From the NCBI GenBank assembly GCA_963931865.1, contig OZ007507.1, forward strand, positions 16,452,681 to 16,516,680: a stretch of DNA of 64,000 nucleotides, in the 5' to 3' direction. Below are positions 33,801 through 43,882 of this stretch, piece by piece. The notes beneath the pieces are model-generated. The model saw nothing but the letters and a program-made list of their open reading frames with translations, did no database searches and was not told where the DNA came from. The stretch comes from Axinella damicornis. Taxonomy: Eukaryota > Porifera > Demospongiae > Axinellida > Axinellidae. The position numbers and the translations under genes are program-made. The first letter of the stretch is position 1. The number at the start of each line of letters is the position of its first letter.

Positions 33801-36577
33801 ACAGAGTTAAAAGCATTATTTGTGAATATAGCCACTGAGTTAAAAGCATGATTTGTGAATATAGCCACAGAGTTAAAAGCATTATTTGTGAATATAGCCA
33901 CAGAGTTAAAAAATCATAGCAGCAGACATCATAAGTACTGGTGGCCCCAATGCCTTGTGCACTAGCTAATAATTAGCTATTGTGCATTAGAGTCCGTGTC
34001 TGCCTTTACTGTACCAACACCCGCATTGCTCTTACATGTAGCTACATGCAGTAATGTCTTGATCTGCATTGCAAGAGACGATATTAGCTGAACCAGTTGA
34101 GAGTCAATCCCTGACCCAATGCAGTAACCATCTGCACCAGATAAAATCATGACGTAGTATTAGCTACTCCTATACTGCATTCACTCCAATTCCTACAGCA
34201 AGTACTGACCTCCAGCAATCACATTTGGTGCCGTCTCTCTTGCCTGTGAGTACTGAATTTACTGAAATGGGACAACTTCATACTTACCAACTTCAGCTGC
34301 AGATCACAGATGACAGTGTTGGTCTTGAGGATCCAGAAAACATAACGATATCACTATCAGCAGTCTCGCACCACTGCTATGACGTGCAGTTTACACCTTA
34401 TGGACAGACACAAGTTATCATTCTGGATGATGACGGTATGCAAGTTCTATAGAATCTATGTTTTCAGGCCATCTTGACAGTTTGTATATAGACCATTTTC
34501 GAGATCTGGAGGTGGAGATAGCCTATAGAAATGAGGCTAGTATATATTTTTCCCTGACCGAGTTTACAATTCCCTTTCCCATTAATTTTGTTGAGGTGGT
34601 TGTTAGTCTACATGTTGACACAAGCTAATCTCTGGGCCCCCAAGCAGCTGCTACACTTGAAACATGTCACTGCATGAGCCTTGCTCCTCTGCAAAAGTGA
34701 CGCTAAAATGTGTTGCCTGCACTGCATCTCATTTACTTCCAATGTACGAGCTACAGTGCATGAATCCCAAGATTGATGAATGATCTTCACTTTCTTTAGA
34801 TGTAAGAGTGGGTGTCACAGAACAGTTCATCATTGCTGTTGAGAGTGAAGGAGTGGTAGAAGTATGTGTTGATATCTCAGCTGAGATTGCAAGACCCCTT
34901 CCCTTCACACTCACAACACACCATGGAACTGCTACAGGTGATTGATTACTACACTTCTTCAATCACTGCATGGAGTTGTTGTATAGCTCTAATATTCCAG
35001 TGGGACTATTAATGTGCAATTATAGACAGAACTGTCAATATGAAGGTAATGTGCAGCTAGACAGATAAGGTTCAGGTAACATAATATGCATGGTTGCAGC
35101 ATGCCTCAATGATACCGATATCGATGTTTCCATGATGCAGATAGAGAGGACTACACAGGTGGAATCTTTGCTGGACAATTCAATCCATCAGTATCACAAA
35201 TTCGTCAACTCTGCATCCCTGTAACAATTCTGATAGACAATGTCATCGAGAGCAATGAAGTATTCACTGTTCAACTTGCAGTGGACTCTCTCCCAGAGAG
35301 AAGGTTGGAAGTAGTTAGTACAACTACCGTGATCACCATTAAGGACTCAAGTGAGTGAATGCACAGTCACGCAGCTGATTATACCAGTACACTATAGTGG
35401 GGAGTATTCAATGTCTTATTCCCAGACTGGACGCTCTGTATTCAGATTTTCAACTGGCCCTGTTGTCTGTAGCCTGTCAGTTCTAAATCCATTCTGAGCT
35501 ACATACTTGTGTCAAATGATTGTATAGTTACAACATAATATTATTACATGTCATTTCATCCCATGCAGGTCAGTGTATTGAGATTGGTTTAAGTGCTGAT
35601 TCGGAAGCATTCTATGTCCTCAATCACACATCAGTGTGCTTCACATGCCATCACGATTTTGTTCTGAGTGACTATCTGGAGACAATGAATGTGACATGGT
35701 TGCTCAGGGGACAACAAATTGACCGATCTGAAGGAGATGTGCTACAAAACGGGACATTAGTCATCTATAATTCATCAAAAGTGTTTCAAACGCAGTCAGC
35801 AACTGTACTCGTATGCACTACTGGAGAGTACACAGTCACAATTGCAATCATGCTTGGAAGTAGGTATCTCGATCTAGTGGAAATAATACAATGTATTTAG
35901 GGTTCATTATGTAGATTAGAGGATGCTCCTTCTCACCATTTCATTCATTGCAGGTGAACCTCGAGTCTTGTCCATTACAACATCCACGCAGATTACTGAC
36001 CTAGGATTGGAGCTTATCCTGACTTGCACTTTCATTGGTGCTCCTCCTCCAAATGTTACTTGGCTTTTCCAAGATACTCCTCTGTCAGCCCTGCTGGCAT
36101 CAGTTGAAACAACGAGCTCTTCCTCAATTCTGACCCTCTCAAATGCTACTGCAGACCAGCTAGGACAGTACACTTGCAGAACTGCGAATGAATTTGGGAG
36201 CGACAGTGCCACAACTACAGTATTTGCAAATACTGAAGATCCAAGTGGTAAATGTAGCTTCCAAAGCTGGTTACTTGTTTTGGTAATGATAATTTTATGT
36301 TGACAAATTAAGTTGACTATAACGATCAGCAATCTGCCATATCAACAATATCACAATCTCAGTTTGAGTCAGATTGTTTGAGTCAGATTGTTTGCCATAG
36401 AATTTGTATACATTAAATAGATCACCAATGGCTAACTGAAACGGCTCATAAAGACATTCCTTGTTTGCAGGTGGAGGGACAGGCGGAATCCACAGTGCAG
36501 CAGCAGTCAACAGAAAATCTTTGCCTTTGTTTGTGCTATTTGGAATTCTCGTATACATGACACGAATGTGTAATTAA
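30865..36577 (+). CDS. Calx-beta/Ig membrane-anchored protein, 10 exons, 603 aa
   Basis: Exons: 30865-30937, 31413-31535, 31917-32132, 33621-33743, 34199-34435, 34800-34937, 35141-35350, 35569-35859, 35954-36247, 36471-36577. All borders are GT/AG, all introns phase 1, and the total is 1812 bp in frame. Exon 1 encodes a signal peptide (MAKLNSVVGLCVILLLVSVHG). Exons 2-3, 4-5 and 6-7 each encode one Calx-beta repeat; exons 2 and 4 are both 123 bp. Repeats 1 and 2 end KDDD and LDDD and repeat 3 ends IKDSS; the third has the clear DYTGGIF...VIESNEVFTV core. Exons 8 and 9 are Ig domains; exon 9 has LTCTF, WLFQD and DQLGQYTC. Exon 10 adds a Gly-rich linker and a hydrophobic end (LPLFVLFGILVYM), either a membrane helix with a tiny tail or a lipid-anchor signal. 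Calx-beta repeats usually bind calcium and Ig domains bind partners, so a cell-surface adhesion or recognition role is likely but inferred. AATAAA lies at 36890. Confidence 0.85.
33428..33488 (+). repeat. Two-copy 30-bp tandem repeat in intron 3
   Basis: 'acatggtgggatatgaggg' occurs twice in direct succession within intron 3 of the Calx-beta/Ig gene. Confidence 0.7.
33779..33911 (+). repeat. 33-bp tandem repeat, 4 copies, intron 4
   Basis: The unit 'gcattatttgtgaatatagc' plus 'cacagagttaaaa' repeats four times with one or two base changes, within intron 4 of the Calx-beta/Ig gene. The unit length equals that of the glycosyltransferase stem repeat, but the sequence is unrelated. Confidence 0.85.
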
Positions 36578-37206
36578 ATTATCTATCCATGTCTGTGATT
36601 CTAGCCTAGCCTTGTGCTCAGGCTGCTTCCATATGGTACATGGGGTCACCACCATTAATGAACGGCATTGCCAGAATGGGTTCTCCTTGTGTGCTGCATG
36701 GCCCACTTCTATTCCCTGGGACCACAGTGGGAATGGAGTACCTACAAAGATGGGAATGGAGCACTTACAAAGATGGCGCCTACTGAATGCATAGAAACGT
36801 GTACTGGAACAGAAATAGCTTATAAATATATATAGCTAAAATTAATGTGGTTGCTGCAAAATTGAGAAGCGATACAATCGCATTGCGGCAATAAACTAGA
36901 GCCACCGTGCACCTATTTAATTGAAAGTTAAATGCAACAGCTATGCAGCTATGCAGTTGATGAATCTATACTCAAAATTTCGCACCATAGCCATATATCT
37001 CAACTTGCAAATTCATTGCATCAAGAATACAACATTCCCATCCAATAGCCAAACACATTGAACAGTTCATTTCCCACAGTACTCAATCCATGCAGCCTCA
37101 TGAGATCCATTATAGTACCACATTGTGAACCATATCAGTACATATATAGCTTGCTACTGATTTTGTTGCAGTTTGCATTTATTGCATTAATAATTATTCA
37201 CCTTCG
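36578..37206. other. Shared intergenic region of the convergent gene pair
   Basis: Separates the Calx-beta/Ig gene from convergent GT-like copy 5. It is homologous to 50600-51277 in the second block ('ggggtcaccaccattaatga', 'gaacagttcatttcccacag', 'tgcagcctcatgagatccat'). An AATAAA at 36890 and 'aataaactagagcca' in both blocks could serve the plus-strand gene. No gene is seen. Confidence 0.6.
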
Positions 37207-38193
37207 TTACCCAGGAATTGGCGCCTCAAGGAGAGCAAATGGTTCTATTAGCATGTGAGGAGGTGGAGGCGGCAGACAATAGGTTGAAGAAAGTCTCTCA
37301 TGCTGGATTCCATCCCTTTTCCATCCCAGAAACACACTGCTGTTCCTGTACTTAACAGGAATCTCTTCCACAAGTTCAGATAATATGATAAGCACGTCTT
37401 CTCTTTGACTTAATCTCCGTGGGTATGGGCGGTGACAAGGATTGAGTGCCGTTATTTGAGTGTGTAGTACCATATGCCCCCGAAAAGTCATTTCACATTT
37501 TATCGCAAAATGTATGCTAGAATACCACCAGGATTCCTTGGTGTGCTTGGTTGAGTATGGGAGAAGATAATCCAGAGTTTGATAGTGAAACGCATTAAAA
37601 GCATCATCAACTCTTGCTGTTGTAACATACTCTCCCGAGTGATCCACAACACACTTGTTATGCCGTATTGCGTTTTTCATACGAGGGAATAACCGATTAG
37701 TATCGATTTCACTGCAGCAACAGCAGGCTCAATATTGATGAGAAATCTTTCAAATTGCCTCCATGGATTTCCACTTTGTGTCGTGATAAGAACAATGTCA
37801 TCTTCCATGAAAATGTAGTAGAGATACTTTGTGTGCCAACTCTTGGCAACTTGCCACAACAAGTTTCGTCCTTCTGCCCAACTCAGGGTATAACCATTGA
37901 TATATTTGACATGATGCAGAGAGACAGCTGTACAGCTTTGTTTGTAGCTTAGAACCAATACGTCACAATCACATTCATCAGGATTGCCTAGTGCTTTCTT
38001 GAGATGAATTGGCAGACAATTTTCTGCTTGTATTGCATACAAAAATCTTGGTTGTACTCGTCTGGCATCACTGGCATCGCCTTCCAGCTCCATGGTCTGT
38101 TTGTACATGAACTGCACCTTCATAAGCAGTGTGAAGAGGACCATGCATGGTGCTCAGCAGTACAACACACAGGAACATTTTTCGCCGAGTCAT
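37207..38193 (-). pseudogene. Glycosyltransferase-like copy 5, two frameshifts
   Basis: Convergent with the Calx-beta/Ig gene. Starts MTRRKMFLCVVLLS. It carries the same 4-bp insertion in the membrane segment as copy 4 (near 38140), then an open stretch (MVLFTLLMKVQFMYKQ onward). A 1-bp deletion near 37708 after AVAAV shifts the frame. The last 157 residues (MKNAIRHNK to PIPG) are open. FMEDDIV is present at the metal site. No stem array. If the 4-bp insertion is bypassed by an internal start, part of the anchor is lost, so a working product is unlikely. Confidence 0.85.
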
Positions 38194-39303
38194 TTTGTGT
38201 GGTGGAGTCAGCAACCACATGCCTGGATACAGCTACCTTCCATTACTATTGCTAGCTAGCCATATATTAGCAGAAGTTTGCTTGAACTCACTGGTAGGGT
38301 TAGCCATCACAGTTGCAGCTTCACTACCAAACAATGTGGATACAAGCATATCAGTTACACTCATGCCTGACAAGTATATATAACTCTTCTTCAGTATAAG
38401 CATAGTCACCTAACTACAATCAAGGCATTACAGAATGCTAAAATTGCGGGTGTTATTGCATGAGTCATAGAAACGTTTACCAGTACAGCTTCACTTCTAA
38501 TCTTCTGTAAGCCCAATGGCAACGTTAGCCTACAAATCCCAAACAGCTGCATGTCAATTGCATTGAATTCTGATTGGCTGTACAAATGGCTTGCTCCAAG
38601 TAACGGTAGCTAGTACACTATACCTTGAAATGACATAAATCATATTATTATTGGTAGCTATCTAGATCTAACAAAGTCCAGTAGTCTAAAGTGTGTTGCA
38701 CTATCAGAATTGTCTATCATGCTTGACATTCATTTTCAGTGCAAGCAAGGTTCCACATGGATTGCAAACACCAATCGTCTTCACGATTTTGTCAAGATTT
38801 ATTGATGCACGGTATAATTATGCTCCACAGCAACTGTTTTCAGCATCCCAGCCAACTTCCATGCAGGTCGTCAAGAAATAAGACGTGCACATTTCAATAG
38901 CTACCTCAAGTCCTGAACATCCACACATGCAGGTTACTGACTTAGAATGCAGCTTATCCCAGATTCCACTTTCATTGATGCTCCTCCTTCAAACATTACT
39001 TGGCTTTTCCAAGATGCTCCGCTGTCAGCCTTGCTGGCATCAGTTGAAGCAACCAGTTCTTCCTCATGCAGTTCTGTCCCTCTCAAACACTAGCTACTGC
39101 AGACCATGCAGCTAGGACAGTACACTTGCAGAACTGGGAATGAGAGCGACAGTGCCACAGCTGAAGAGCTTGCATACTAATACTGAGAATTATCCCAGTA
39201 TGATATAGAAGGAGCAATACACTGCAAAGGTTCATTTTGACTAAATGTGATAACACGTGATCTCTGACTCATACCCACAAGGTAGGTGCCCCTATGTGTT
39301 ATA
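37264..39303. repeat. Right arm of large inverted repeat
   Basis: Counterpart of 28619-30284. Contains copy 5, its upstream flank (including 'cctggatacagctacctt', shared with copies 7 and 9) and an Ig-exon fragment. It ends next to the 5' LTR of the gypsy element. It is longer than the left arm by about 430 bp of upstream flank. Confidence 0.85.
38930..39178 (+). pseudogene. Ig-domain exon fragment (right arm)
   Basis: Matches exon 9 of the Calx-beta/Ig gene: 'caggttactgacttagaatg', 'ttggcttttccaagatgctcc' and 'gctaggacagtacacttgcag'. Small insertions break the frame. The exon's acceptor-like CAG at the left is retained. Confidence 0.8.
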
Positions 39304-39320
39304 TTATACATGTGGGATAG

Positions 39321-39574
39321 TGTAGCATTTGGAACAATACATGGAGTCATGGACAGCTGTATTCTTGTAGCCATGGAGTCTTGGACAGTTGTGTTCTTGT
39401 AATATTGTTGTACATTATTCTCAAAACCAGTCCAGAAATATTGCAGGTGTATTCTCTCATTCTCTCTATAAAATGCCTGTGTTTGATTGCTGATGCAGAG
39501 TTCTGATTTCCAGTTGTACCAATATGCTGTCACTAGCTATAATCAAAGCTATTTGAACTCTCAAAGTCACTACA
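39321..39574 (+). repeat. 5' LTR (254 bp)
   Basis: Starts TGTAGCATTTGG and ends AGTCACTACA. It contains TATAAAA (in 'ctctctataaaatgcc') as a probable promoter. Compared with the 3' LTR it has an extra AGCT and two substitutions. Confidence 0.95.
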
Positions 39575-39577
39575 TTT

Positions 39578-39595
39578 TGGCGACAAGGATGCTCT
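39578..39595 (+). promoter_or_regulatory. Putative primer-binding site
   Basis: TGGCGACAAGGATGCTC starts with TGG three bases after the 5' LTR, as expected for pairing with the CCA end of a tRNA. The tRNA was not identified. Confidence 0.6.
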
Positions 39596-39599
39596 ATGA

Positions 39600-39914
39600 A
39601 TGGCGACCTACGGACAAATCCAAGAGTTCTGCCCAGAAAATGAGTCTATTGAGGCCTACCTTGAGCGGGTAGAGCTGTATTTCGAGGCAAACGATATCAA
39701 CGAGGACAGGCGAGTTGCGGTGTTTCTGAGTGTTATTGGAGGGAAGAATTATACTCTGCTGCGCAACCTGCTGGCTCCGCAGAAGCCGAATGACAAGACG
39801 ATAGCTGAGTTGGCAGATGCTCTCAAAAAAACATTTTGGTCCGAAGAGAATTATTATTGCCGAACGGTTCCGTTTCCACCGCCGAGAGCAAGCCGTCGGA
39901 GAAACTATCGCTGA
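39600..39914 (+). pseudogene. gag, N-terminal part of gypsy element
   Basis: The frame opens MATYGQIQEFCPE and encodes an alpha-helical capsid-like start (YLERVELYFEANDI). At an A7 run (39826-39832) the capsid similarity passes to the +1 frame, which continues into the large frame below. The cause may be a one-base insertion in the A run, a sequencing error, or translational slippage. The tail of this frame beyond the A run is probably not real protein. Confidence 0.75.
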
Positions 39915-42900
39915 CTACGAGGCCGAGTTGAGGAGACTGGCCATTCACTGCGAATTTCAGGAGTACTTGGATCAGGCCCTCCGAGACAGGCTGGTATGTG
40001 GCCTGAAGAGCGAAGCTACGCAGAAACGGTTGCTCTCCGAACCAAATCTCACACCGAAGCGAGCTATTGAAGTAGCTCAGAGTATGGAAGCCGCTGAGCG
40101 CAACACTCAGCAGCTTAAAGGAGGTGAAGTCTCTGTCCACAGCGTCGAGAGTGCCACTATTTCCGAACGCAAGGGGGAGGTTGAGTGTTACCGTTGTGGA
40201 AGACGAAATCATTCGCATCGGGAGTGTCGCTTCAAAGAAGCCGACTGCCACAATTGTGGACGAAAGGGACATATTGCTAGGATGTGCCGCTCAAAGAGAG
40301 TTGCATCCAAAGGAAAGATGCCAAAGAAACAGGCATACGGAGGTCGACACAGAGCCCAGTGGGTGCAGGCTGATCAAGAATCTGAGAGTGCAGATGACTC
40401 ACCTGATGACTTTGCGGTTTACAAGGTTGGTAGTTGTGCAGCACGTCCCATCACTGCCCAGCTGAAAATCAACGGAGTACAGCTGACAATGGAAGTGGAT
40501 ACAGGGGCAGCAGTATCCATCATTTCTGAGCGCACACAAAAGAAGGCATTTCCAAAAGCCTCCCTCCAGAAGACCACCGTCAAGTTGAGGACCTACACGG
40601 AGGAGCCTATGTCAGTGCTAGGAGAGATGCAGGTGGATGTAACTTATCAACAGAGTACGCATGTTCTCACACTGTATGTGGTACAAGGGATTGGCCCCAC
40701 ACTGCTAGGAAGGAATTGGTTGCAGTACATCCGCCTCGATTGGAGGTCACTGGGGATTGCTACAGTGCAGGAAGTTCCCTCACCAGCTGATGCTCTGCTG
40801 AAAAAGTATGAAGCTGTTTTCCAGGAGGGGGTGACCACCATGCGGTCTTTCAAAGCTAACTTGCAGCTAAAGAGTGATGTAGTGCCACGTTTTCATCGGC
40901 CTAGACCTGTGCCATTTGCTCTCAGAGAAGCAGTGGGACAAGAGCTTGATCGGATGGAAGCCTCTGGAGTTCTTGAACGTGTGAGCCACAGCAATTGGGC
41001 TGCTCCTATTGTCCCGGTGCCAAAGAAGGATGGCCAGATTCGTATCTGTGGTGATTTCAAGGTCACCGTCAATCCCGTTCTTCAGGTGGACCAGTATCCT
41101 CTTCCAAAACCCGACGATCTCTTCACAACATTGGTTGGAGGCCAGAAATTCACCAAAATGGATTTAAAGCAGGCCTATCAACAGATGCAGTTGGAGGAAG
41201 AGGCCAAGGAGCTAGTGACCATCAACACGCATAAAGGGCTCTACCGGTTTAACAGGTTACCCTTTGGAATCGCATCAGCACCTGCTTTGTTTCAAAGAGC
41301 TATGGACACCATTCTTCAGGGTATACCCCACGTTATCTGCTATATAGATGACATTTTGATCACCGGCAGTACAGAAGAGGAGCATTTGCGCAACCTTGAG
41401 GAAGTACTCAAGCGGCTGCAGCATCATGGAGTGCTGTTGAAGGCATCCAAATGTGCATTCCTACAGGATTCTGTGGAATACCTGGGTCACATTGTTGACA
41501 AGAAGGGCCTTCATACCATGTTCCAGAAGGTTGAGGCTGTGAAGCTGGCTCCAGTGCCAAAGAATCAGCAGGACCTGCGTTCATTTTTGGGCCTGGTACA
41601 CTATTATGGGAAATTCATACCCAATTTAGCCTCACTTCTCCAACCGCTCAATGAGCTCCTGAAAGCCAGAAATGTGTGGAAATGGTCTTCGGAATGTGAG
41701 CAAGCGTTCATTGCGGCAAAAGAGAAGTTGTCCCAAGCTCCCGTCTTAGCACATTTTGATCCAGCAGTACCCCTGCGACTAGCCGGTGATGCTTCAGCTT
41801 TCGGTGTGGGGGCTGTACTTTCTCATGTGTATCCTGATGGGACAGAGAGACCCATTGCATATGGATCCCGCACTCTCACCCCTAGTGAGCGAAATTATGC
41901 CCAATTGGAAAAAGAAGCTCTCTCTCTGGTGTTCGGCATACGGAAATTCCATCCATACCTCTATGGTCGGGAGTTTCAGCTGTTTACAGACCACAAGCCA
42001 TTGACCACAATCTTGGGCCCAAAGACAGGAATTCCCTCACTAGCCGCCGCTCGGCTTCAGCGTTGGGCACTTATTTTGTCGGCCTACAAGTATCAGATCC
42101 AGTTCAGGCCCACCAAGGCACACGGGAATGCCGACGGGTTGTCCAGATTATCCCTGAAAAACGGTATGGGGTCGAACTCGGTGCCAGTTTCCACTGTTTT
42201 CAACATCCACCAGTTGGCTGCTTTACCAGTGACCTCAAGGCAGATAGCGGAAGCTACTCGCCGTCACCCAATTTTGTCCCGTGTGCTGCACTACACAAAA
42301 GTTGGCTGGCCTGCAGTGTTGACAGAACAAACCATGCAGCCTTATTGGTCCAGAAGGAACGAGTTGTCAGTGGAGCAAGGATGCCTCCTTTGGGGAATTC
42401 GAGTCATTGTACCCGTCAAACTCCAGGGTCAGGTGCTCATGGAACTGCACCGGAGCCACACTGGCATTGCCCGCATGAAGGCTGTCGCAAGAAGCTATGT
42501 CTGGTGGCCGGGGCTGGATGGCGACCTTGAGTCCTTGGTCAAAAGTTGCACTAAATGTCAATCATGTCGGAGCACACCCGCAGTAGCACCACTCCATCCG
42601 TGGTTATGGCCGACTCAACCTTGGCAGCGTATTCACATTGACTACGCTGGTCCAATTGATGGTAAAATGATGTTGATTGTTGTGGATGCCCACTCTAAGT
42701 GGCCAGAGGTCATTGAAATGTCCTCAACTACCTCTCAAGCGACAATTCGTGCATTAAGAAGCCTGTTTGCAACTTTTGGTCTTCCTCAACAAGTTGTATC
42801 TGACAACGGCCCCCAATTCACTTCCTCTGAGTTTGCTATGTTCTTGAAGAACAATGGGGTGAAGCACATCAAAAGTTCCCCCTATCATCCCTCTACCAAT

Positions 42901-43590
42901 GGCTTGGCAGAGCGATTTGTGCGAACCCTCAAGAATGCTATGAGGAGCAGTGATTTCAAGGAACCGCACCAGAAACTGATGAATTTCTTATTGTGCTACC
43001 GCACCACTCCTCATTCTAATACCAATGAGTTGCCGTGTGAGTTGTTTCTCCAGCGGAAGCTTCAAACAAGGCTTGATCTGCTAAGACCGGATCTCACCAT
43101 TACCATATCCCAGAAACAGGCGAACCAGAAGGATGGACATGACTCCCATTCTCGGAGGCGAGAATTCTTCGTGGGTCAGAGAGTTATGGCCCGGAATTTG
43201 AGAGATGGTCCTCGTTGGGTGTTGGGCACTGTTGTTGAGCGAAGGGGACCTTTGTCCTACCTAGTGCAGGTGGCTACTGGGGTATTATGGAGGCGGCATA
43301 TTGACCATCTCCTTGAGACTGCAGACAGTCCCCAGGAAGAGACTGCTGAACAGAACGCTACACCAGACTTGGGTAACCCTGTCAGCTATTCTCCACCTTT
43401 GACTCCACCTGGAGATGTTCCCGCTGTGGTGCCTGCTACTGAGTCTCCCTCAACTTTAACCGAAACTGCTGCTCTCTCCGATAATCAAGAACTGGCCCAG
43501 GAAAGTAGTAATTCCTCGCCAATCACGACTCCACCTCCGAGACGCTATCCTCAACGTGTGCGCAAACCCCCTGACCGATTTCAAAGTTAA
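39817..43590 (+). CDS. pol: gag C-terminus and pol polyprotein of gypsy element
   Basis: A 1257-residue frame. Landmarks by residue: two CX2CX4HX4C zinc knuckles (124-137 and 144-157), aspartic protease DTGA (D228), reverse transcriptase YIDD (509-512), RNase H GDAS (D658), integrase H-H-C-C zinc domain (about 880-920), then D942, D996 and E1032 with the D,D(35)E spacing. A GPLSYLV segment near the integrase end fits the GPY/F module. The frame starts inside gag without its own initiator, so the true product starts at 39600 if the frame change is bridged. All catalytic residues seen are present. It serves reverse transcription and integration of the element. Confidence 0.93.
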   Translation: MLSKKHFGPKRIIIAERFRFHRREQAVGETIADYEAELRRLAIHCEFQEYLDQALRDRLVCGLKSEATQKRLLSEPNLTPKRAIEVAQSMEAAERNTQQLKGGEVSVHSVESATISERKGEVECYRCGRRNHSHRECRFKEADCHNCGRKGHIARMCRSKRVASKGKMPKKQAYGGRHRAQWVQADQESESADDSPDDFAVYKVGSCAARPITAQLKINGVQLTMEVDTGAAVSIISERTQKKAFPKASLQKTTVKLRTYTEEPMSVLGEMQVDVTYQQSTHVLTLYVVQGIGPTLLGRNWLQYIRLDWRSLGIATVQEVPSPADALLKKYEAVFQEGVTTMRSFKANLQLKSDVVPRFHRPRPVPFALREAVGQELDRMEASGVLERVSHSNWAAPIVPVPKKDGQIRICGDFKVTVNPVLQVDQYPLPKPDDLFTTLVGGQKFTKMDLKQAYQQMQLEEEAKELVTINTHKGLYRFNRLPFGIASAPALFQRAMDTILQGIPHVICYIDDILITGSTEEEHLRNLEEVLKRLQHHGVLLKASKCAFLQDSVEYLGHIVDKKGLHTMFQKVEAVKLAPVPKNQQDLRSFLGLVHYYGKFIPNLASLLQPLNELLKARNVWKWSSECEQAFIAAKEKLSQAPVLAHFDPAVPLRLAGDASAFGVGAVLSHVYPDGTERPIAYGSRTLTPSERNYAQLEKEALSLVFGIRKFHPYLYGREFQLFTDHKPLTTILGPKTGIPSLAAARLQRWALILSAYKYQIQFRPTKAHGNADGLSRLSLKNGMGSNSVPVSTVFNIHQLAALPVTSRQIAEATRRHPILSRVLHYTKVGWPAVLTEQTMQPYWSRRNELSVEQGCLLWGIRVIVPVKLQGQVLMELHRSHTGIARMKAVARSYVWWPGLDGDLESLVKSCTKCQSCRSTPAVAPLHPWLWPTQPWQRIHIDYAGPIDGKMMLIVVDAHSKWPEVIEMSSTTSQATIRALRSLFATFGLPQQVVSDNGPQFTSSEFAMFLKNNGVKHIKSSPYHPSTNGLAERFVRTLKNAMRSSDFKEPHQKLMNFLLCYRTTPHSNTNELPCELFLQRKLQTRLDLLRPDLTITISQKQANQKDGHDSHSRRREFFVGQRVMARNLRDGPRWVLGTVVERRGPLSYLVQVATGVLWRRHIDHLLETADSPQEETAEQNATPDLGNPVSYSPPLTPPGDVPAVVPATESPSTLTETAALSDNQELAQESSNSSPITTPPPRRYPQRVRKPPDRFQS

Positions 43591-43611
43591 TTCATGGACG
43601 TTACTTTTCCC

Positions 43612-43627
43612 GAGGGTGAGAAGGAGA
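43612..43627 (+). promoter_or_regulatory. Polypurine tract
   Basis: A purine-rich stretch (gagggtgagaaggaga) directly before the 3' LTR, the expected primer for plus-strand DNA synthesis. Confidence 0.8.
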
Positions 43628-43877
43628 TGTAGCATTTGGAACAATACATGGAGTCATGGACAGCTGTATTCTTGTAGCCATGGAGTCATGGACAGTTGTG
43701 TTCTTGTAATATTGTTGTACATTGTTCTCAAAACCAGTCCAGAAATATTGCAGGTGTATTCTCTCATTCTCTCTATAAAATGCCTGTGTTTGATTGCTGA
43801 TGCAGAGTTCTGATTTCCAGTTGTACCAATATGCTGTCACTATAATCAAAGCTATTTGAACTCTCAAAGTCACTACA
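43628..43877 (+). repeat. 3' LTR (250 bp)
   Basis: Same ends as the 5' LTR (TGTAGC...CACTACA). It is followed by the target duplication GATAG. Confidence 0.95.
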
Positions 43878-43882
43878 GATAG

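Larger units (their letters stand above)
39321..43877 (+). mobile_element. Ty3/gypsy LTR retrotransposon, 4557 bp
   Basis: Both LTRs, a primer-binding region, gag, pol and a polypurine tract are present in the usual order. The 5-bp target duplication GATAG is exact (39316-39320 and 43878-43882). The LTRs differ by two substitutions and one 4-bp indel, so the insertion is young. The order protease, RT, RNase H, integrase is that of Ty3/gypsy (Metaviridae). The only obvious lesion is a frame change inside gag. No envelope gene is present. It inserted next to the right arm of the inverted repeat. Confidence 0.95.

Noticed and set aside
39817..43590. Infectious retrovirus (envelope-bearing)
   Set aside because: No envelope frame follows pol; the pol end runs into the polypurine tract and LTR within 40 bp.
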